Shown piece after piece: positions 1 through 8,866 of a stretch of 64,000 bases of DNA. Each line of letters opens with the position of its first letter. Within the stretch, counting starts at the first letter, position 1. The notes beneath the pieces were generated by a model, which worked only from the letters and a program-made list of their open reading frames with translations, did not search any database and was not told the origin of the DNA. The position numbers and the translations under genes were made by a program. The DNA comes from Clostridium sp. JN-9 (GTDB taxonomy: Bacteria > Bacillota > Clostridia > Clostridiales > Clostridiaceae). Where the stretch lies: contig NZ_CP035280.1 in assembly GCF_004103695.1 (NCBI RefSeq), positions 1,550,001 through 1,614,000 of the forward strand, read 5' to 3'.

Positions 1-1
1 T

Positions 2-427
2 GGAATAATGAATCATGTATTTGAAGGCTTTGAAAAATACAAAGGAGACATTCCACAAAGAAGCAGAGGATCTATTGTGGTATTTGAAGATGGTGTTTCT
101 ATTACTTATGGATTGTTTAATGCTCAGGACAGAGGAACCTTATTCATTGGACCAGGAGTAGAAGTTTATGAAGGAATGATATGTGGTGAATGTTCAAGGG
201 CAGATGATATTGAAGTTAATGTGTGTAAGAAGAAGCATCTGTCAAATACAAGATCATCAGGAGCAGATGAAGCTTTAAAACTTACTCCTGTGAGAATAAT
301 GAGCCTTGAAAACTGCCTGGATTTTGTAGCTTCAGATGAATTAGTGGAGATAACACCAGAAAATATTAGACTTAGGAAGAGAATATTAAACACAGATTTG
401 AGGAAAAAGTCTCAGAGAAGAAAATAG
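2..427 (+). CDS. typA: TypA/BipA ribosome-associated GTPase, C-terminal fragment
   Basis: Only the last 141 codons are present; the gene starts before the window and the frame is open from base 2. The visible part is the TypA C-terminal domain, with GLFNAQDRGTLFIGPG and the typical end ENCLDFVASDELVEITPE, then a basic tail KKSQRRK. TypA is a translational GTPase of the EF-G/LepA class that binds the ribosome and supports growth at low temperature or under stress; the GTPase domain itself is outside the window. The ATG at position 8 is an internal Met, not the start. It lies 10 bases before mltG on the same strand, so the two are probably cotranscribed. Confidence 0.95.
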   Translation, partial: GIMNHVFEGFEKYKGDIPQRSRGSIVVFEDGVSITYGLFNAQDRGTLFIGPGVEVYEGMICGECSRADDIEVNVCKKKHLSNTRSSGADEALKLTPVRIMSLENCLDFVASDELVEITPENIRLRKRILNTDLRKKSQRRK

Positions 428-437
428 TGAGGTTTTT

Positions 438-1472
438 ATGAGTAAAAAGGTATTACTAAAGATATTTAGTGTTTTACTGATAATATTTTTAATAATTGGG
501 CTGACTACTTTCATTTTATTTGAAAAGGTGGTTAGCCATCCTCTTAATAAAAACAAAAATTTTGTTTTATATGTAAATAAAGGGGACAGCTTGTATAATA
601 TTGTTGATAAACTGAATAAGCAGGGATCACTGAAAAACAGCTTTCTTACAAAACTTTATATAAAAAACAATTATAAAAACAATACTAATATTAAACCAGG
701 TACATATGAGATATCTTCAAATGTTTCTCTTCAAAAGTTAATTGATGATTTAGAAAAGGGTATATATAATGAAAATGCAGTAAAAGTTACAATACCTGAA
801 GGATATGACATTAAACAAATTGCTCAGCTTTTAGACAAAAACGGCATAGTTAAAAAAGACGATTTTTTAAGTACATGCAAGGATTATAAACTGCCATTTT
901 ACATAAAAAGGGATGGGGAAAAGAGATATGCATTGGAAGGATATCTTTTCCCTGATACATATGAATTTGAAAAGAATTCATCCAGTGAAGAAGTTATTAA
1001 AATAATGCTAAGCAGATTTGAAGAAGTAATAACTGAAATAAAAAAGAATAATAATAAGGAAATAAATGATAATAATATTGAAAATTTTGTTACAATGGCT
1101 TCTATAGTGGAAAAAGAAGCATTACAGGATAGTGACAGGCCTAAAGTTGCTTCTGTTTTCTATAACAGATTAAATAAAAAAATGAAACTTCAATCGGATG
1201 CAACAGTACTGTATGCTTTAGATGCTCATAAAGAAGTAGTTCGTACTAATGATTTAAAAGTAAAATCTCCATATAATACTTATTATGTTGAAGGTTTACC
1301 TGTTGGACCAATATGTTCACCAGGAAAGGCATCTCTGGAAGCAGCAATAAATCCTGAAAAATCAAATAACATCTATTTTATAATTATTAAAGACGGTCCG
1401 CATTTTTTTACTGATAATTACAGCAAATTTTTAGATGTTAAAAAGCAGTATATAGATTCAAAACTTAAATAA
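438..1472 (+). CDS. mltG: Endolytic murein transglycosylase MltG
   Basis: MltG (YceG/YrrL family) cuts nascent glycan strands at the membrane and helps set glycan length. The 344-residue protein has a short basic N-terminus, one membrane segment at about residues 6-28, a LysM-like region, then the catalytic domain. The motif ASIVEKEA at about 221-228 carries the catalytic Glu of the family, and DRPKVASVFYNRL and KLQSDATVLYAL follow as expected. The ATG is preceded by GTGAGG, a modest ribosome site. In Bacillus the homologue yrrL heads the same mltG-trmR-trhP-udk block, which supports the call. Length is normal. Confidence 0.95.
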   Translation: MSKKVLLKIFSVLLIIFLIIGLTTFILFEKVVSHPLNKNKNFVLYVNKGDSLYNIVDKLNKQGSLKNSFLTKLYIKNNYKNNTNIKPGTYEISSNVSLQKLIDDLEKGIYNENAVKVTIPEGYDIKQIAQLLDKNGIVKKDDFLSTCKDYKLPFYIKRDGEKRYALEGYLFPDTYEFEKNSSSEEVIKIMLSRFEEVITEIKKNNNKEINDNNIENFVTMASIVEKEALQDSDRPKVASVFYNRLNKKMKLQSDATVLYALDAHKEVVRTNDLKVKSPYNTYYVEGLPVGPICSPGKASLEAAINPEKSNNIYFIIIKDGPHFFTDNYSKFLDVKKQYIDSKLK

Positions 1473-1499
1473 CAAATATTAGTACTATTGGAGGAAATT

Positions 1500-2156
1500 A
1501 TGAGCGGAATAACTTATGATTATATGGAGCAGTATATTAGAAGCCTAATTGAAGAAAGTTCTGGGGAACTTAAGCAGCTGGAGGATTATGCAATAGAAAA
1601 TTCTGTACCAATAGTTCATAAAGAAGTAAGAAAATTTCTTGAAATTATGATAAATATAAAAAAACCAAAAACTATCCTTGAACTTGGAACAGCAATTGGT
1701 TATTCATCCATAATAATGTGTAAGGCATCAGGTGATAATTGCAAAATAGATACCATTGAAAGAGATCTTAATATGGTAAACATATCTAAAGCTAATATAA
1801 AGCTGTATGGATATGATGATCGTATCAATGTTTTAAATGGAGAGTGTACTGAAGTATTAAAAAATCTGCATGGGAAATATGATTTAATATTTATGGATGC
1901 CGGGAAAGCCCACTACAATGATTTTTTACCAGAATGCTTAAGACTATTACAAGAGGATGGAGTAATTATAGCTGACAATGTTCTTTTTAGAGGAATGATT
2001 GCATCCAAGGAGCTTGTTATAAGAAGAAAAATTACTATTGTGAAAAGAATGAGAAAATTTTTAGACCAAGTTTCAAAGTCTAAGGAATTGATGCTATCCG
2101 TTATTCCAATGGGTGATGGAATAGCTGTTATTACAAGGAGGAGAAGCTATGAATAA
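1500..2156 (+). CDS. trmR: O-methyltransferase, probable tRNA 5-hydroxyuridine methyltransferase TrmR
   Basis: A class I SAM-dependent O-methyltransferase (218 residues from the ATG at 1500). Motif I reads ILELGTAIGYSS near residues 59-71, and the metal or acceptor-site region FMDAGKAHY near 131-139. The ATG is chosen because GGAGG lies five bases before it; an in-frame TTG at 1488 sits inside that ribosome site. Seen alone it resembles catechol O-methyltransferases, but its place between mltG and a U32 protein before udk matches Bacillus yrrM (trmR), which methylates 5-hydroxyuridine at tRNA position 34 to give 5-methoxyuridine. The specific role is inferred from this context. Its stop overlaps the next start by 8 bases. 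Confidence 0.85.
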   Translation: MSGITYDYMEQYIRSLIEESSGELKQLEDYAIENSVPIVHKEVRKFLEIMINIKKPKTILELGTAIGYSSIIMCKASGDNCKIDTIERDLNMVNISKANIKLYGYDDRINVLNGECTEVLKNLHGKYDLIFMDAGKAHYNDFLPECLRLLQEDGVIIADNVLFRGMIASKELVIRRKITIVKRMRKFLDQVSKSKELMLSVIPMGDGIAVITRRRSYE

Positions 2157-3360
2157 ACCTGAAATACTGGCTCCAGCAGGAAATCTAGAGAAATTGAAGA
2201 CTGCCATTGATTTTGGAGCTGATGCAGTTTATTTAGGGGGAAATAAATTAAATTTAAGAGCTTTTGCAGACAATTTTACTGATGAAGAACTTTCTGAAGG
2301 AGTTAATTATGCTCATAGCAGGGGAAAAAAAGTATATGTAACAATTAACGTATTCCCTCATAATGAAGATTTAGTTGGACTGGAAGAATATCTTAAAAAT
2401 CTATCTGCACTGAATGTAGATGCAATATTGGTTTCAGATCCAGGTATACTAATGACAGCAAAAGAAGTTGTGCCAGAAATGGAGCTTCATTTAAGCACTC
2501 AGGCTAATAATGTAAACTGGAAATCTGCACAGTTTTGGTATAAACAAGGAGTTAAAAGAATTGTCTTAGCCAGGGAATTATCACTTGAGGAGATTAAATG
2601 CATAAGAGAAAAATTACCCGAGGATTGTGAAATTGAAGCTTTTGTTCATGGTTCCATGTGCATTTCTTATTCTGGAAGATGTCTTCTTTCTAATTATATG
2701 ACGGGAAGAGATTCAAACAGGGGTGCTTGTGCTCAGCCATGCAGATATAAATATTATTTAATGGAAGAAAAAAGGCCTGGTCAGTACTTCCCCGTAGTAG
2801 AAGATGAAAAGGGAACTTATATAATGAATTCAAAGGATTTATGTATGATAGAGCATATTCCTGAATTAGTTAAGTGTGGTATTAATTCACTTAAAATTGA
2901 AGGAAGAATGAAAAGTGCATATTATGTGGCATCAGTTGTGAAGGCATATAGGCAGGCTCTTGATTCTTACTTTGATAATCCAGAGGAATATAAGTTTAAT
3001 GAGAAATGGCTTACAGATTTAAGTAAAGCCAGTCACAGGCAATATCATACAGGCTTTTACTTTGGAGAGAAAAATAAGCAGATATATGAAACCTCATCCT
3101 ATATCAGAGATTATGATATAGTGGGAATTGTAAAAAGTTTTGATAATGGCGTTGCTACAATCGAGCAGAGAAATAAAATTTTTGAAGGCGATGAAGTAGA
3201 GGTACTTAGACCTCAGGGTGATAACTTTACTGTAAGACTTACTAATTTAAAAAATAAAGACCATGAATCTATTCCATCTACACCTGTGGCACAAATGATA
3301 TATAAGGCAGACAGCGAAAAAACTTTATTGAAAAATGACTTGTTAATCAAGAGCAGATAA
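2149..3360 (+). CDS. trhP: Peptidase U32-family protein, probable tRNA hydroxylation protein TrhP
   Basis: A 403-residue U32 family protein. The family signature EAFVHGSMC with SGRCLLS is present, and four conserved cysteines lie at 171, 178, 194 and 198, fitting an iron-sulfur site. The N-terminal part (ILAPAGNLEKLKTAIDFGAD) is the usual barrel start. Older annotations call these proteases or collagenases; E. coli and Bacillus homologues make 5-hydroxyuridine in tRNA, and the adjacent O-methyltransferase would then finish 5-methoxyuridine. Bacillus has two copies in tandem (yrrN, yrrO); here there is one. Function is inferred from family and neighbours. Confidence 0.88.
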   Translation: MNKPEILAPAGNLEKLKTAIDFGADAVYLGGNKLNLRAFADNFTDEELSEGVNYAHSRGKKVYVTINVFPHNEDLVGLEEYLKNLSALNVDAILVSDPGILMTAKEVVPEMELHLSTQANNVNWKSAQFWYKQGVKRIVLARELSLEEIKCIREKLPEDCEIEAFVHGSMCISYSGRCLLSNYMTGRDSNRGACAQPCRYKYYLMEEKRPGQYFPVVEDEKGTYIMNSKDLCMIEHIPELVKCGINSLKIEGRMKSAYYVASVVKAYRQALDSYFDNPEEYKFNEKWLTDLSKASHRQYHTGFYFGEKNKQIYETSSYIRDYDIVGIVKSFDNGVATIEQRNKIFEGDEVEVLRPQGDNFTVRLTNLKNKDHESIPSTPVAQMIYKADSEKTLLKNDLLIKSR

Positions 3361-3401
3361 ATAATTGAAACCATAATGAAGATTTTCAAGGGGGAAAATA
3401 A

Positions 3402-4028
3402 ATGGTACGTCCAATTTTAATAGGAATTACAGGAGGGTCAGGTTCAGGAAAGAGTACTATAGCAAATGAAATATGCAGTAAGTTTGATGAAGATTATCTG
3501 GCTGTAATTGAGCAGGATTCATATTATAAGGACCAAAGTAATTTGTCCTTGGAAGAAAGAACAAAAACTAACTATGATCATCCTGATGCATTTGATACTC
3601 CTTTATTGGTTAAACATCTAAAATCTCTTTTAGAGGGAAATTGTATTGAAAAGCCCATATATGATTTCGAGATACATAATAGAAAAAAAGAAACAATTAA
3701 GGTAAAACCAAGGGAAATTATCATTGTTGAAGGAATATTAATTCTTCAGGAAAAAGAAATCAGGGATTTGCTTGATATAAAATTATATGTAGATACAGAC
3801 CCTGATGTAAGAATTATAAGAAGACTGGTAAGGGATATTAATGAAAGAGGAAGAACAGTTGATACAGTAATAAATCAATATTTAAATGTTGTAAGGCCAA
3901 TGCATATGCAGTTTATAGAACCTTCAAAACGATATGCAGATATCATAATTCCTGAAGGAGGACATAACAAAGTTGCAATTGACATTATAGTTGCAAAGAT
4001 AAAACAGATCCTTCAAAGAAATGAATAA
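3402..4028 (+). CDS. udk: Uridine kinase
   Basis: Uridine/cytidine kinase of the pyrimidine salvage pathway, 208 residues, normal length. The P-loop GGSGSGKST lies at residues 11-19, followed by the substrate segment [10 protein letters not shown] and the NYDHPDAFD motif typical of Udk. The family makes UMP or CMP from the nucleoside with ATP or GTP. The start ATG follows AAGGGGG by about eight bases. It is the last member of the mltG-trmR-trhP-udk run, 41 bases after trhP. Confidence 0.96.
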   Translation: MVRPILIGITGGSGSGKSTIANEICSKFDEDYLAVIEQDSYYKDQSNLSLEERTKTNYDHPDAFDTPLLVKHLKSLLEGNCIEKPIYDFEIHNRKKETIKVKPREIIIVEGILILQEKEIRDLLDIKLYVDTDPDVRIIRRLVRDINERGRTVDTVINQYLNVVRPMHMQFIEPSKRYADIIIPEGGHNKVAIDIIVAKIKQILQRNE

Positions 4029-4097
4029 CTATTGAATAAAACATCTTATTTTAGTCTAGAATCTATAATAATATAGCTGGCTAAATGGGGTGTTTTT

Positions 4098-5750
4098 TTG
4101 TATAAGAGTATAATTAAAAGAAAACTGATATGCATTTTAATAATTTTAGTTTGCCTGCTTGCTTTTCAAATATACAGAATATTTAAATTTCAGTACAGCG
4201 AAACAAGCAAATTATCTGTAATTGCAAATTCTCAGTATGAATATACGGAAAATTTGTCAGATATAAATTATAATTTGTTTGATGCTAATGGAAAGCAGCT
4301 TTTAAATTACAATACAATATATGACATTGTTATTGTACCAAATCTTTTTAAGGATAATTTTAATGATCCAATGAATGAAAAGTTACTTACTGTAATGTAT
4401 ATATTAAATAATTACAATTCAACTTTAGGAAAATATAAAGATGGTTTTGATTTAAGAGATGATATTGAAAAAAATCAAAGCATTATTTTAAAATACGAAG
4501 TAAATGAAGAAACCTACAACGAAATAAAAAAAATCAGCGGATTAAAGGGAATGTACGCCTACAAGCATATTGAGGTAGATAGAAGATATGCATGGAAAAT
4601 AGAAAATGTAATTACAAATGCTAATACCATTAAAAACGGTAAAACTGTAAATAAGGATGGCAATAGTTTAGAGAATTTAATTCAGCAGAAATTAAAACAA
4701 AATAAATTTCCTCAAGTAACTTTTCAAAGAAAAGTTGATGGAGAAATTACAGAAGAACAAAATATTATCCCTGAAAATAATCTTAATATAAGGCTTACAA
4801 TTAATAAAGATATAGAGGATAAGATTGATGAAGTACTTAAGGATAAAAAGTACTCAGATTATAAAAATATAGGTGTATTATTGGTAGAAAGCAATACTGG
4901 GAAAATAATATCCATTAATCAAAAGGATAATACTCAGCCTAATGTAATAATTGGGGCTAGTACTAATCATGGTTTATATCCAGGTTCAATATTTAAAGTC
5001 ATTGTTGAAGAGGCAGGCCTTGACAAGAAAAGTATAAATCTGGCTAAATCCTATACATGCAATGGCATTTATGAAAAGGATTCCCACAGATTTCATGGTA
5101 CTTTAACTCCAGGTGAGGCATTATCAGCATCCTGCAATGATATTTTCGGGCAGATAGGTATGGAAGTAGGGGCAAGTAACTTTTATGATAATGCCAATAA
5201 TCAGGGATTATTTGATAAAGTTCTTGGATTATATGATGAACAAAGCGGTGCCATTGAGGAAAAAGAACCTAAGCTGGAGGATAAATCCATTTATAAAACA
5301 GCAATTGGTCAAGGAGTAAGAATTACTCCATTGGAGGCCGTTGCAATTCCAAATACAGTAGTAAACGAAGGAAAATATGTGAAGCCATATATTATTGATG
5401 GATATGTTAATAATAATAATGATATGGTTCAGCAATGCAAAACAGAAAACAAGCAGGTAATTGAAAAGGCTACAGCTAATGAATTAAAAGCTCAAATGAT
5501 AAGTGTGGTAAAAAAGGGAACAGGAACAGAAGCTGCAGTTAAAAATGTTGAGGTAGGTGGAAAAACAGGATCAACTGAGAGAGGGGATACATCAGATGGC
5601 TGGTTTACAGGCTTTTTTAAAATTGGAGAAAAATATTACTCCATTGTGGTAATTTGCCCTGAAATAAATAAGAACACTGAAAGTGCTTCTAATACGGCTT
5701 CTCCAGTATTCCAGCAAATTGTAGAGACAGTTAGTCCATTATTAAAATAA
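4098..5750 (+). CDS. Class B penicillin-binding protein (transpeptidase)
   Basis: A 550-residue membrane-anchored D,D-transpeptidase. The order is a basic start, one membrane segment near residues 10-24, an N-terminal pedestal domain, and a transpeptidase domain with all three active-site motifs: SIFK with Ser297, SCN at 345-347 and KTGS at 489-492, followed by DGWFTGFF. No glycosyltransferase domain is present. It cross-links peptidoglycan outside the membrane. The start is TTG after GGGGTG; no ATG fits. It lies between udk and sigK, as a PBP gene does in some clostridia, so a sporulation role is possible but is inference only. The family member (PbpA, SpoVD or other) cannot be named from sequence alone. 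Confidence 0.9.
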   Translation: MYKSIIKRKLICILIILVCLLAFQIYRIFKFQYSETSKLSVIANSQYEYTENLSDINYNLFDANGKQLLNYNTIYDIVIVPNLFKDNFNDPMNEKLLTVMYILNNYNSTLGKYKDGFDLRDDIEKNQSIILKYEVNEETYNEIKKISGLKGMYAYKHIEVDRRYAWKIENVITNANTIKNGKTVNKDGNSLENLIQQKLKQNKFPQVTFQRKVDGEITEEQNIIPENNLNIRLTINKDIEDKIDEVLKDKKYSDYKNIGVLLVESNTGKIISINQKDNTQPNVIIGASTNHGLYPGSIFKVIVEEAGLDKKSINLAKSYTCNGIYEKDSHRFHGTLTPGEALSASCNDIFGQIGMEVGASNFYDNANNQGLFDKVLGLYDEQSGAIEEKEPKLEDKSIYKTAIGQGVRITPLEAVAIPNTVVNEGKYVKPYIIDGYVNNNNDMVQQCKTENKQVIEKATANELKAQMISVVKKGTGTEAAVKNVEVGGKTGSTERGDTSDGWFTGFFKIGEKYYSIVVICPEINKNTESASNTASPVFQQIVETVSPLLK

Positions 5751-5830
5751 TAATAAAAAGATCATTGTACAGGCACTTTTCTTTGAAAGAAAACATAATA
5801 TATTAATAAGCACTATTAGGAGGAACACCG

Positions 5831-6532
5831 GTGTTTACCATGGAATGCTTATTTGATGTATTAAGTAATGTAGTGTTTCTAACGGCATATGTAACAAATA
5901 ATAGCTCATTTCCTCAGCCCTTAGATGAAAATGAAGAAAAATATTATTTAATAAAATTAAAAGAAGGGGATATTTCAGCTAAAAACATACTTATTGAAAG
6001 AAATTTAAGACTTGTTGCACATATTGTTAAAAAGTACTCTTACCCTGGGAAAGATGTAGATGATTTAATATCTATAGGAACTGTGGGTTTGATAAAAGCA
6101 ATAGATTCTTTTGACAGTTCAAAAGGAACAAGGCTTGCTACCTATGCTGCAAAATGTATTGAAAATGAAATACTCATGCTCATAAGAAATAATAAAAAAA
6201 CTAAAGGTGAGGTATATCTCCAGGATCCTATCGGAGTTGACAAAGAGGGCAATGAAATTTCTTTAATGGACATTCTGAGCAGTGATGATGATTCTATTAT
6301 TGAAATAGTGGAAAGTAAAATCCAAACTAAAAGATTATATAATAAAATAGACAGCTGCTTAGCAGATAGAGAAAAAAGTGTAATTGAAATGAGATATGGA
6401 CTTCAGGATGGAAAGCCTAAAACACAAAGAGAAATTGCTAAACTACTTGGAATATCCAGATCTTATGTTTCAAGGATAGAAAAAAGAGCTCTTAAAAAGC
6501 TATATAAGGAAATGAACAACTACAGTAAATAA
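5831..6532 (+). CDS. sigK: RNA polymerase sporulation sigma factor SigK
   Basis: Late mother-cell sigma factor, 233 residues. Region 2 shows [33 protein letters not shown] and [16 protein letters not shown]; region 4 ends with TQREIAKLLGISRSYVSRIEK as the helix-turn-helix. The N-terminus MFTMECLFDVLSN is a short hydrophobic pro-sequence like that of Bacillus pro-SigK. GTG at 5831 is preferred because AGGAGG lies seven bases upstream; ATG at 5840 is too far. The gene is whole: no skin-type element interrupts it. It resembles SigE more than SigG, but the pro-sequence and the absence of spoIIGA upstream identify it. Confidence 0.95.
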   Translation: MFTMECLFDVLSNVVFLTAYVTNNSSFPQPLDENEEKYYLIKLKEGDISAKNILIERNLRLVAHIVKKYSYPGKDVDDLISIGTVGLIKAIDSFDSSKGTRLATYAAKCIENEILMLIRNNKKTKGEVYLQDPIGVDKEGNEISLMDILSSDDDSIIEIVESKIQTKRLYNKIDSCLADREKSVIEMRYGLQDGKPKTQREIAKLLGISRSYVSRIEKRALKKLYKEMNNYSK

Positions 6533-6537
6533 AGGAC

Positions 6538-6583
6538 TAAGAATTAGGAATTTGTATAACAATCCCTAATTCTTAATCTTTTT
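6538..6583 (+). terminator. Rho-independent terminator after sigK
   Basis: The arm TAAGAATTAGG is repeated inverted as CCTAATTCTTA, with a further AATT/AATC pairing inside, followed by ATCTTTTT. It ends the sigK transcript. Confidence 0.85.
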
Positions 6584-6659
6584 CATGCATACTAAAAACA
6601 TGACTATTAAAGAGGAATTGTGAAAATAGCGAAGAATAAATATTATAGGGAGTGATTTT

Positions 6660-7445
6660 ATGGAACATGTAGGACTGCTTGGAAAAAACATATCTTATTC
6701 AAGATCTCCGGAAATACATAATAAATATTATTATGAACATGGAATTCAATTAGATTATAAAATATTTGATGTAAATTATGATAACATATCAAATTTTGTT
6801 AAAAATCTACGAATAAATAAAATAGTAGGATTTAATGTCACTATTCCATATAAAACGGAAATTATTAAGTATTTAGATGATATTGATTCATCTGCAGATA
6901 TTATAGGTGCTGTTAACACTGTTTTGGTGACAAATGAAAAATTAATAGGATATAACACAGACTATTATGGATTTATTAAGAGTCTTGAGATTTCTGGATT
7001 CAATGTAAACAGCAAAACAGCATTGATTATTGGAAATGGTGGAAGTGCCAGATGTATTTTTACAGCACTTAAAGATTTAAATATAAAAAGTATCCATGTT
7101 ATTGCAAGGGATACTTTAAAATCAAAGGCTAATTTACATGGTGCAGATATTTTTTTAAATTTAAGTGATTACCAGGATGGCATAAACCTGGAACCATATG
7201 ATATTGTTGTAAATTGTACACCAATAGGAGGGCCCAATTATATACATGATAAGTTATTTAATATTACAAAAGTAAATCCAGATGCATTAGTATATGATAT
7301 AAATTATGGCAATAAAGAATCACAATTACTCAGCCAGGCCAGACAAAAGGGCGCTCAAGTGATGAATGGTAGTTTAATGCTGAAGAATCAAGCTGTTAAG
7401 GCTATGAATATTTGGATTGACTACTTAAGCGAAAGGGGAAAATAA
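6660..7445 (+). CDS. aroE: Shikimate dehydrogenase
   Basis: NADP-dependent shikimate dehydrogenase, which reduces 3-dehydroshikimate in aromatic amino acid synthesis; 261 residues. The substrate domain has SRSPEIHNKYY and NVTIPYK with catalytic Lys65; Asn86 (GAVNTV) and Asp101 (YNTDYYG) complete the active site. The cofactor site is the GNGGSA loop at 125-130. Lysine and aspartate of the catalytic dyad are both present. GGGAGTG precedes the ATG. It is separated from pilT by one base, so the two are coupled, although their functions are unrelated. Confidence 0.95.
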   Translation: MEHVGLLGKNISYSRSPEIHNKYYYEHGIQLDYKIFDVNYDNISNFVKNLRINKIVGFNVTIPYKTEIIKYLDDIDSSADIIGAVNTVLVTNEKLIGYNTDYYGFIKSLEISGFNVNSKTALIIGNGGSARCIFTALKDLNIKSIHVIARDTLKSKANLHGADIFLNLSDYQDGINLEPYDIVVNCTPIGGPNYIHDKLFNITKVNPDALVYDINYGNKESQLLSQARQKGAQVMNGSLMLKNQAVKAMNIWIDYLSERGK

Positions 7446-7446
7446 A

Positions 7447-8502
7447 GTGATAATTTTAAAGCAGCTATTAGAAACAACTATGAAAGAAAAGGCTTCTGAT
7501 TTGCATCTAACTGTTGGAATACCACCAGTTATAAGGGTTAATGGAACACTAACAGAAATTTCAAAGGAGAAGTTAACACCTTCAGATACAGAAAGGTATG
7601 CAAAAGAAATTTTTGGACAACAATATGAAGCCTTTGAAGAAATTGGGGAAGCAGATACTTCATTTTCTGTACCAGGACTTGGAAGATTCAGAGCCAATGT
7701 ATTCAAGCAGAGAGGGAGCATTGCTATTGCCTTAAGAGTTGTTGGACTAAAAGTTCCAAATTTAAATGATCTAAACTTTCCTCCAGTTATTAAAGACTTA
7801 ACTTTAAAACAAAGGGGATTAGTGCTTGTAACAGGACCCACTGGAAGTGGAAAAAGCACAACTCTTGCAGCAATGGTTAATGAAATCAATTCGACCAGGG
7901 CAGCACATATCATTACTCTTGAGGACCCAATTGAATATTTACATAAACATAATAAATCTATAATCAATCAAAGAGAAATAGGGAAGGATACTAAAAGTTA
8001 TGGAAGTGCCTTAAGAGCTGTACTAAGAGAAGATCCGGATGTAATCCTTGTTGGTGAAATGAGGGATCTTGAAACAATTTCAGTTGCATTAACTGCAGCT
8101 GAAACAGGCCACTTAGTATTATCAACATTGCATACTATTGGGGCAGCTAAAACTATTGACAGAATAATAGATGTTTTCCCACCATATCAGCAGCAGCAGA
8201 TTAAAATTCAGCTGGCTGCAGTTCTACAGGGAATTATTTCACAGCAGCTTCTTCCAAGGGAAGATGAAAAGGGAAGGATTGCTGTTTTAGAAATTATGAT
8301 AATAACTACTGCCATTCAAAATATGATTCGGGAAGGAAAAACACATCAGATAGAATCTTCAATTCAAACTGGAGTTAAGTATGGCATGAAGACAATGGAT
8401 ATGGCACTAGCCGATTATCATAAAAAGGGAATTATTTCATATGATACTGCTATATCATATGCTATGGATAGAGAAATGCTTAGTAAGTTAATATCTTTAT
8501 AA
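7447..8502 (+). CDS. pilT: PilT-type retraction ATPase of type IV pili
   Basis: A hexameric AAA-like ATPase of the PilT/VirB11 class, 351 residues. Walker A GPTGSGKST is at 130-138, the Asp box LEDPIEYLH follows, Walker B is in LREDPDVILVGEMRD at about 194-207, and the His box GHLVLSTLHT at 221-230. The N-terminus SDLHLTVGIPPVIRVNG is the PAS-like domain of PilT. PilT disassembles pilin fibres and powers twitching. No pilin or other pil genes lie in this window, so its partners are elsewhere. The start is GTG after GAAAGGGG. Confidence 0.93.
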   Translation: MIILKQLLETTMKEKASDLHLTVGIPPVIRVNGTLTEISKEKLTPSDTERYAKEIFGQQYEAFEEIGEADTSFSVPGLGRFRANVFKQRGSIAIALRVVGLKVPNLNDLNFPPVIKDLTLKQRGLVLVTGPTGSGKSTTLAAMVNEINSTRAAHIITLEDPIEYLHKHNKSIINQREIGKDTKSYGSALRAVLREDPDVILVGEMRDLETISVALTAAETGHLVLSTLHTIGAAKTIDRIIDVFPPYQQQQIKIQLAAVLQGIISQQLLPREDEKGRIAVLEIMIITTAIQNMIREGKTHQIESSIQTGVKYGMKTMDMALADYHKKGIISYDTAISYAMDREMLSKLISL

Positions 8503-8504
8503 AT

Positions 8505-8529
8505 AAAAAAGGACCTATGGTCCTTTTTT
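8505..8529 (+). terminator. Bidirectional terminator between pilT and a minus-strand small gene
   Basis: AAAAAAGGACC and GGTCCTTTTTT form a perfect hairpin with loop TAT. The A-run on one side and T-run on the other let it work in both directions; it lies three bases after pilT and five bases after the stop of the small minus-strand gene. Confidence 0.9.
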
Positions 8530-8533
8530 AACA

Positions 8534-8665
8534 TTAAAATAGTAAATAATCGAACATTTTTACTGAAATTTGATTGTTTACAGCATTGGAAACTTTTTCC
8601 TGTTTCTTTTTATTATTTATTTTAGAATTATTATTACATTTCTTACTGCAATTAACCTGCTTCAT
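8534..8665 (-). CDS. Small basic protein of 43 residues, unknown function
   Basis: A short gene with strong signals. Read on the minus strand, AGGAGGT lies six bases before an ATG at 8665-8663, and the frame runs to TAA at 8536-8534. The product starts MKQVNCSKKCNNNSK and is rich in Lys and Asn, with a CSKKC pair near the start and a hydrophobic end MFDYLLF. It has no membrane segment. A longer in-frame ORF begins further upstream, but its start has no ribosome site. A sigma-A-like promoter, a long folded leader and a bidirectional terminator frame it as a complete transcription unit. I do not recognise the family. Confidence 0.65.
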   Translation of the reverse strand: MKQVNCSKKCNNNSKINNKKKQEKVSNAVNNQISVKMFDYLLF

Positions 8666-8707
8666 AATAAGACCTCCTATTATTAAATAAAAAAACAATA
8701 AGATAAG

Positions 8708-8796
8708 AGGACTTACCAAAAAGATTCGTCTTTTTTATGAAGTCTGCTTAAATCCAGATAATAGATTAGATAGTAGCGCCGCATAAGGCTCTACCC
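8708..8796 (-). promoter_or_regulatory. Structured 5' leader RNA of the small minus-strand gene
   Basis: On the minus-strand RNA two hairpins can be drawn. The first pairs GUAG with CUAC and GCC with GGC (8794-8773), with loop UUAUGC and facing single-base bulges. The second is long: GACUU pairs with AAGUC (8744-8710), and inside it AAAAAGA pairs with UCUUUUU around a CGAA loop. GGAUUU just upstream could instead pair with AAGUCC, giving a mutually exclusive fold. It lies between a promoter and the ribosome site. I could not match it to a riboswitch class I know. Confidence 0.45.
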
Positions 8797-8837
8797 CCTT
8801 TTCTATACTATAACAGTAATTTATTTTAACTGATTTT

Positions 8838-8866
8838 ATAATAGCATAGTTTTATATTTCATACAA
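8838..8866 (-). promoter_or_regulatory. Sigma-A-like promoter, minus strand
   Basis: On the minus strand TTGTAT (8866-8861) and TATTAT (8843-8838) are separated by 17 bases. Transcription would begin near 8831 and read the leader and the 43-residue gene. The remaining bases up to 9081 hold no other feature that I can support. Confidence 0.55.

Noticed and set aside
7425-7967. Minus-strand ORF of 180 codons opposite pilT
   Set aside because: Shadow of pilT, which has all ATPase motifs on the plus strand.
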